Shown: positions 59,093 through 64,000 of the stretch, piece by piece | Numbering within the stretch: position 1 is the first letter of the stretch | Layout of the letters: the number at the start of each line of letters is the position of its first letter | Assembly (NCBI GenBank): GCA_049890215.1 | Contig: JBMHBX010000064.1 | Coordinates: 33,886-97,885, forward strand | From: UBA685 sp049890215 | Lineage (GTDB): Bacteria > Pseudomonadota > Alphaproteobacteria > Puniceispirillales > Puniceispirillaceae | Direction of reading: 5' to 3' | Length of the DNA: 64,000 nt | Program-made: the position numbers and the translations under genes | Notes under the pieces: generated by a model | Told to the model about the DNA's origin: nothing | Databases searched by the model: none | What the model saw: only the letters and a program-made list of their open reading frames with translations

Positions 59093-60466
59093 ATGGAACA
59101 GTCATTATCAACAAGCGAGTGGCAGGCCCTTGAGGCAGCGCATCATATGCCGCCTTTTTCTGATTATAAATCACTTCATCAGCAAGGCACGCGCATGATT
59201 ACCCATGCAAATGGCCATTATATTTATGATTCAGACGGTGGCAAAATCCTTGATGCCATGGCAGGGCTATGGTGTGTGAATGTTGGCTATGGTCGTGATG
59301 AGCTTGTCAATGCGGCGGCAGAGCAAATGCGCACACTGCCTTATTATAATGCGTTTTTCAAAACATCTCACCCTTGTGTGTCTTTATTGTCTGAGAGGCT
59401 TGCCTCTTTGGCGCCTGAGGGGCTTAACCATGTGTTTTATGCCAATAGTGGTTCTGAGGCGAATGATACGATTATCAGGATGGTGCGCCATTTCTGGGCT
59501 CTTGAAGGCAAGCCTGAGAAGAGGCTTATCATTGGCAGAGATTATGGCTATCACGGCTCTACGATATTGGCTGCGTCTATGGGCGGCATGGCAGGCATGC
59601 ATGAGCAGGCAGCAAAGGAGCCTGATTTTGCGCATATCAAGCCACCTTATGGTTTCTTATATCAGGGCAATCAATCAGAAGAGATGTTTGCCAAAACAGC
59701 TGCAAGCTGGCTTGAGGAGGCGATTATCCAGCATGGCGCTGATAAAATCGCTGCCTTTATCGCAGAGCCAATCCAGGGCGCAGGCGGTGTGATCATTCCG
59801 CCGGAAGGGTATTTTGCCCATATTCAGGAGATTTGCCGCAAATATGATATTTTATTTATCGCTGATGAGGTGATTACAGGTTTTGGGCGCACAGGCCAGT
59901 GGTTTGCCTCACAAACAATGGATTTGCGCCCTGATATGATGACCCTTGCCAAGGGGCTGACCTCTGGCTATGTGCCGATGTCTGCGGTGATGGTTGGTGA
60001 CAGGGTCTTTGAGGCCCTGAAAGAAAAAGGTGGTGAGTTTTATCATGGCTTTACCTATTCAGGTCATCCTGTGGCGGCGGCGGTGGCGCTTGCCAATTTG
60101 GATATCATTGAAAAAGAAGGGCTGATTGACAAGGTGCGCAATGAGACGGGCCCTTATCTGGCAAAAGCGCTTGCGCCTCTTCGTGATCATTGTCTTGTTG
60201 GTGAAGTGCGGACTTATGGTCTGCTTGCCTGTATTGAGTTGGTGGCAGATAAAACAGGGCCGGTTTTGTTTGAAAATACAGGGCAGACAGCGGAAATTGC
60301 ACGCGATTTCGCCATTGCCTCAGGCCTGATGGTGCGCGCGGTGCGTGATGGTATGATTTTATCACCGCCTTTGACATTTGAGGCCTCAGATATTGATGAG
60401 GTTGTGCAAAAATTAACCCTTGCCTTGGATAAAACAGCTATGCAGCTTGGTAAGGGGGAATCATGA
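59093..60466 (+). CDS. spuC: Class III aminotransferase, putrescine/polyamine type (SpuC-like)
   Basis: The 457-residue PLP enzyme has DAMAGLWCVNVGYGRDELVN, NSGSEANDTIIRMVRHF, the FIADEVITGFGRTGQWF block and the PLP-lysine region MMTLAKGLTSGYVPMSAV. Its length and motifs fit the Pseudomonas SpuC putrescine:pyruvate aminotransferase subgroup; other omega-amino acid substrates remain possible. ATG 59093 is chosen over 59015 because AAGG lies nine bases before it. The stop overlaps the following GS-like gene in ATGA. Confidence 0.88.
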   Translation: MEQSLSTSEWQALEAAHHMPPFSDYKSLHQQGTRMITHANGHYIYDSDGGKILDAMAGLWCVNVGYGRDELVNAAAEQMRTLPYYNAFFKTSHPCVSLLSERLASLAPEGLNHVFYANSGSEANDTIIRMVRHFWALEGKPEKRLIIGRDYGYHGSTILAASMGGMAGMHEQAAKEPDFAHIKPPYGFLYQGNQSEEMFAKTAASWLEEAIIQHGADKIAAFIAEPIQGAGGVIIPPEGYFAHIQEICRKYDILFIADEVITGFGRTGQWFASQTMDLRPDMMTLAKGLTSGYVPMSAVMVGDRVFEALKEKGGEFYHGFTYSGHPVAAAVALANLDIIEKEGLIDKVRNETGPYLAKALAPLRDHCLVGEVRTYGLLACIELVADKTGPVLFENTGQTAEIARDFAIASGLMVRAVRDGMILSPPLTFEASDIDEVVQKLTLALDKTAMQLGKGES

Positions 60467-61803
60467 GTGAGAAGCTTGTTCAATGGCTGACTGAGAATAA
60501 GATCACTGAAGTCGAATGTCTTATCTCTGATATGGCAGGGATACCACGGGGGAAAATTTTACCGGTTGGCAAATATATTGCAGGTCTCAAAGGGGGCGGG
60601 CCGCGCCTGCCTGAATATGTGTTTGGCCAGACAGTGATGGGTGATTATGAAGATTCAGAAATCCTTCAGGCTAAAGTCGGAGATGTGATCTTAAAGCCTG
60701 ATTTCAGCTCAAGCTATCTTGTGCCATGGTATAAAGAGCCAACAGCGCAAATCATTCATGATGCTTATTATCCCGATGGCAGGCTTGTTGATGTGGCCTC
60801 CCGATCTGTGCTGAAAAATGTGTTGTCCTTATTTGATGAGGCAGGCCTCAGCCCGGTGATTGCGCCAGAATTAGAATTTTTTCTGGTCATGCAAAATAGT
60901 GATCCTGACTATCCGCTTCAGACACCGCCCGGACGATCGGGTCGTGCAGAAAAGGCAAAACAGGCCTATGGCATTGATGCAGTTAATGAATTTGATCCCT
61001 TCTTTGAAGAGGTCTATGACCATTGCGATATGATGGGGCTTGATATTGATACGCTGACCCATGAAGGCGGGGCAGCGCAGATGGAAATTAACTTTAATCA
61101 TGGTGATGCGCTGACCTTGGCTGATCAGGCCTTTTTGTTCAAACGCACTGTGCGCCAGACAGCGCTCAATCATGGTATTCATGCCACCTTTATGGCAAAG
61201 CCAATGCAATATCAGCCAGGCTCATCTATGCACCTTCATGTCTCTGTGCTTGATAAGGCGACAGGTGATAATATTTTTGCCGGCCCGGATGGTGAAGAAG
61301 CAGCGCCTTTTTTCCATGCAATGGGTGGTTTGCAATCTTATCTGCCGGGCGGTATGGCACTGATGGCGCCTTTTGTGAACAGTTACCGGCGCTTGTCTTT
61401 GACTTATGATGCGCCTCGTAATGTGGCATGGGGGTATGATAACCGCACTGTCGGGCTGCGTGTGCCGATGGGCACCTCCCGCAATAAGCGGATTGAAAAC
61501 AGGATTCCCGGCGCAGATGCTAATCCTTATCTTGCGATCGCTGTTACGCTTGCTTGTGTGTGGCTTGGCCTGCGTGATGAAAAATCAGCTTCGCGCCCTG
61601 TTACCAAAGAACAGGATAAGGTCTTTACCCTGCCGCGTAATCTTGATGCAGCGCTTGATAAGCTAGAAAAAGCAGGCCCGTTGCAAGACATACTTGGTGA
61701 GCGCTTTGTCTCATTGTTCGGGGAAGTTAAACGCGCTGAGGCAGAAGCCTTTTTGGATGTGATTAGCCCGTGGGAACGTGAATATCTGTTGCTGAATGTC
61801 TAG
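60463..61803 (+). CDS. puuA: Glutamine synthetase family ligase, gamma-glutamylputrescine synthetase-like, copy 2
   Basis: The 446-residue enzyme has VECLISDMAGIPRGKILPVG, the catalytic APELEFFLV, GSSMHLHVSVLDKATGDNIF, and RNVAWGYDNRTVGLRVPMGT, which match the SpuI/PuuA group. It is translationally coupled to the SpuC-like aminotransferase, a pairing also seen in Pseudomonas spu loci. It likely starts putrescine breakdown by ATP-driven glutamylation. It converges with the acyl-CoA synthetase gene 13 bases away. Confidence 0.88.
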   Translation: MSEKLVQWLTENKITEVECLISDMAGIPRGKILPVGKYIAGLKGGGPRLPEYVFGQTVMGDYEDSEILQAKVGDVILKPDFSSSYLVPWYKEPTAQIIHDAYYPDGRLVDVASRSVLKNVLSLFDEAGLSPVIAPELEFFLVMQNSDPDYPLQTPPGRSGRAEKAKQAYGIDAVNEFDPFFEEVYDHCDMMGLDIDTLTHEGGAAQMEINFNHGDALTLADQAFLFKRTVRQTALNHGIHATFMAKPMQYQPGSSMHLHVSVLDKATGDNIFAGPDGEEAAPFFHAMGGLQSYLPGGMALMAPFVNSYRRLSLTYDAPRNVAWGYDNRTVGLRVPMGTSRNKRIENRIPGADANPYLAIAVTLACVWLGLRDEKSASRPVTKEQDKVFTLPRNLDAALDKLEKAGPLQDILGERFVSLFGEVKRAEAEAFLDVISPWEREYLLLNV

Positions 61804-61816
61804 GGCTAAGAGCGCA

Positions 61817-63601
61817 TTATTTCTTTTTCAGATAGAGTGCTTCAAGGCGGTTTCGATAAAGCGCTATGATGGCTTTGCGGCGGTAATCACCTGTGGCTGA
61901 TAACAGCTTGTTATCCTGACTAAAGGGCTCATCTGTCATGATAAAGTGCCTGATACGCTCAGTTGGTGACAGGTTGGCATTGGCTGTTCGAATGGCATCT
62001 TGTAATGTGTCCTGCAACCAGCTCATCGGGTCATCCTTGGTATTGGCAATGATGTGCATATCTGATGAAGCGGTCAAAAGCGCCACAAGATAGGGTCGTG
62101 AATCACCAAAAATGATGGCTTGTTGAATGGCGCTTTGGGCATGAAGGACCATCTCTACGCGCAAAGGAGAGATATTCTCACCGCCTGAATTGACGATCAT
62201 ATCACGTTTGACACCCAAAATTGTGATATGGCCGTCTGAATCAATATCTGCCAAATCGCCTGTGTGAAGCCAGCCTTTTTTGATGGTCTGGCGGGTTGCG
62301 GCCGGATCATCCCAATAACCTGCCATCACCAAATCACCTTTGATACATAATTCGCCGTCTTTGCTGAGTTTTACCTCTGCGCCTTTTAATGGCAGGCCAA
62401 CACTGCCTTGTTTGATGTTATCAGGCGGGGTCACAGAGACAACAGGGGAGGCCTCTGTCAGCCCATAGCCTTGCAGAAGTGTGACATTGAGCGCGTTGAA
62501 AAAATGACTGACTTTGGGGTTAAGCGCGGCCCCGCCGGAGATAAAGGCTTTGAGAGATCCACCAAGGCGATTGCGCACAGGAATCGCGATTGTCTGGTTG
62601 ATAATCAGACGCTCTGCCCATGTTAAAAGCCGCAACGGGCTGTAGCTTGCTTTATCTGAAGGGGTTCTGGTTGCCCGCGCAAATAACATGGCAGATAGAG
62701 GGCCTTTCTGGCGAAAGACGGCCTCAAGCCTTTCTTTGAGAAGATCAAACATGCGGGGTACGGCTGTCATTAAGGTCGGCCTGACTTCAAGCATCGCGGT
62801 GCTCAGCAATTCAGGGCGCGGCAGATAATAAATCTCTGCCAGAATATGGATGGGATAATAAAGACCAACACTATGCTCATAGGCGTGTGATAAAGGTAAA
62901 AAGGATAAAACACGCTCTCTTGCCAAAGACAGGCTTTGAAAGCGTTCATGCACACCAAGCAGATTTGCCATGATGGATTTATGGGTAAGCATAACGCCTT
63001 TCGGGGCCTCTGAATCGCCTGAATTATAAATGATACAGGCAACATCTGTCTCAGAAAGCTTATCTGCTTCTTCATGAAGAACAGGCGGTGCTTCGCGCCC
63101 TTCTTTAAGGAGCTCTTGCCAGGTGAGGGTGGCCAGCTGTAATGAGGGGTGAAAAATCTTGCCGGGATTCATGATAACCATGAATAAGCAATTCGGGGCG
63201 GCCTGAGCAGCAGGCTCTACCTGATAGGCGATTTTGGCTGTTGAACATATCGCGGCTCTGGCACCTGACTGGCGCAATAAATAGCTGTAATCAGCGCTTG
63301 TCTGAGTCGTGAATAAAGGCACAGAGATGGCGCCGATGAGCATGATTGCCAAATCACTTACCACCCACTCATGACGATTTTCAGAAATGATCGCAACACG
63401 CATGCCTGATGATATGCCTCTGGCGCGCAAGGCAGCAGCGCAGATCAGAACCTCATCTGAGATATCCTGCCAGCTTTTGGAATGCCAGCTTTTGGCATAG
63501 CGCTCAAAGATAAAAGGTGCCTGTTCACCGATTGCGGCACGTGCAAAAAATAAAGACACTAATGTGGTTTCACGTGGCGGTTGCGTGATGACAGGTGACA
63601 T
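61817..63601 (-). CDS. Long-chain acyl-CoA synthetase-like AMP-forming ligase with a divergent ATP loop
   Basis: The 594-residue adenylate-forming enzyme resembles long-chain fatty acyl-CoA synthetases of the FAA1 type: ISENRHEWVVSDLAIMLIGA, VLSFLPLSHAYEHSVGLYYP, LLQGYGLTEASPVVSVT and the hinge GWLHTGDLADIDSDGHITIL. The phosphate loop, usually YTSGTTGxPKG, here reads YNSGDSEAPKG, losing the Thr-Thr-Gly core. The A8/A10 region (VKRDMIVNSGGENISPLRVE) is present. Activity may be altered. GGAAAG lies about nine bases before the ATG. Confidence 0.85.
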   Translation of the reverse strand: MSPVITQPPRETTLVSLFFARAAIGEQAPFIFERYAKSWHSKSWQDISDEVLICAAALRARGISSGMRVAIISENRHEWVVSDLAIMLIGAISVPLFTTQTSADYSYLLRQSGARAAICSTAKIAYQVEPAAQAAPNCLFMVIMNPGKIFHPSLQLATLTWQELLKEGREAPPVLHEEADKLSETDVACIIYNSGDSEAPKGVMLTHKSIMANLLGVHERFQSLSLARERVLSFLPLSHAYEHSVGLYYPIHILAEIYYLPRPELLSTAMLEVRPTLMTAVPRMFDLLKERLEAVFRQKGPLSAMLFARATRTPSDKASYSPLRLLTWAERLIINQTIAIPVRNRLGGSLKAFISGGAALNPKVSHFFNALNVTLLQGYGLTEASPVVSVTPPDNIKQGSVGLPLKGAEVKLSKDGELCIKGDLVMAGYWDDPAATRQTIKKGWLHTGDLADIDSDGHITILGVKRDMIVNSGGENISPLRVEMVLHAQSAIQQAIIFGDSRPYLVALLTASSDMHIIANTKDDPMSWLQDTLQDAIRTANANLSPTERIRHFIMTDEPFSQDNKLLSATGDYRRKAIIALYRNRLEALYLKKK

Positions 63602-63893
63602 AATGAACGCTTTCCTTTTACCTTATAAGTATGAGGGCAAAAAGCTGACTTGAAAAGACACAATCAAACGGGCCGGAAAGTTACCCAAAATTTACCCCAA
63701 ACATTACTGGGACAAATGGCTAAAATATAACCCTGAAAGGGGTGATTATTCAGCCCAATTGACCTATATCATAGGGGGTATGCGCGTGTGCGTGTGAGTG
63801 GTGCCGGCATGGTATGATGTGACGTCCGGTAATAGGGTAGCGCATCATAACAGACATGACGCGATAAACATAAAGGTAAGGAAGAAGAGAAAA
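63602..63893. other. Divergent intergenic region before the oligopeptidase gene
   Basis: These 292 bases lie between the leftward acyl-CoA synthetase and the rightward peptidase. I see no gene, tRNA or strong hairpin. A GT/GC-alternating run occurs near 63782-63799, and a purine-rich AAGGAAGAAGAG ribosome site precedes the peptidase ATG. Confidence 0.5.
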
Positions 63894-64000
63894 ATGCCAA
63901 AAGATACCCTGCCAAGTTGGTCTTTGACTGATCTTTATTCATCTGTTTCAGATCCGCAGATTGCCCGTGATGTTGCATTTTGCCGCACTGAGGCACAAGC
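63894..64000 (+). CDS. M3-type oligoendopeptidase F-like protein, N-terminal start only
   Basis: Thirty-five codons are visible before the window ends. The start PKDTLPSWSLTDLYSSVSDP resembles the N terminus of PepF/M3 oligoendopeptidases (LPxWDLSDLY pattern). AAGGAAGAAGAG precedes the ATG. The HExxH zinc site would lie outside the window, so the call rests on the N-terminal pattern alone. Confidence 0.6.
   Translation, partial: MPKDTLPSWSLTDLYSSVSDPQIARDVAFCRTEAQ

Overview
The window is a densely coded stretch of a chromosome, roughly 45-50% GC by eye. It looks like a free-living marine alphaproteobacterium. Gene order and protein flavour resemble the SAR116 group (Puniceispirillum-like), but that placement is an inference from recalled family patterns, not from a search. 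Alphaproteobacterial hallmarks are a GapR-type DUF2312 protein, DUF1244, a two-domain cold-shock protein, MntR, a Liv-type ABC system, a CbiG-CobJ fusion and several FAD/GcvT dehydrogenases. No insertion sequences, phage genes or CRISPR arrays were seen. One tRNA gene, tRNA-Arg(CCT), is present.

Layout. (1) 2-14683 is a nearly complete cobalamin locus: cobN (end), cobO, cobQ, cobD, a small membrane protein, cbiX, cobH, cobL, cobI, cbiG-cobJ, cobM, cobB, cobA, cbiD, cobK. It mixes enzymes typical of the cobalt-early (anaerobic) route (CbiX, CbiG, CbiD) with the CobN/CobO late-cobalt pieces. (2) 14680-25860 is housekeeping: a DUF3108 protein, an M23 peptidase, trxB, a cold-shock protein, pyrF-gapR, DUF1244, mntR, a PMT-type glycosyltransferase, sufE, a GlxA-type regulator, a TrmH-type and an RlmI-type RNA methyltransferase, and an Lrp/AsnC regulator. 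(3) 25886-30514 holds a small catabolic group (betaine-aldehyde dehydrogenase, class II aldolase, iron-type alcohol dehydrogenase) plus a glycosyltransferase. (4) 30633-42175 holds a very acidic FecR-domain exported protein, an orphan multi-pass transporter, a livKHMGF amino-acid or amide uptake operon whose LivF carries a histone-H1-like lysine/alanine tail, an EamA exporter and an acidic protein with a PopZ-like end.

(5) 42401-49016 is the most striking part. A UDP-glucuronate epimerase is translationally coupled to a full-length STT3/PglB-type oligosaccharyltransferase carrying the WWDYG, TIxE and acidic metal-binding motifs. A WecA/MraY-type initiating phosphoglycosyltransferase, an O-antigen-ligase family protein and GalE follow. 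Together they could make a lipid-linked glycan and move it to protein and/or lipid A.

(6) 49223-61803 is a methylated-amine and polyamine catabolism island. An XRE-cupin regulator with two identically spaced promoter dyads is followed by two overlapping FAD/GcvT dehydrogenases of the dimethylglycine/sarcosine dehydrogenase type. After the tRNA and a small conserved gene come two glutamine-synthetase-like ligases, an agmatinase-family protein, a PuuB-like oxidase and a SpuC-like aminotransferase, which fits gamma-glutamyl-putrescine breakdown. The window ends with an acyl-CoA synthetase whose adenylate-binding loop is degenerate and the start of an M3-type oligopeptidase.
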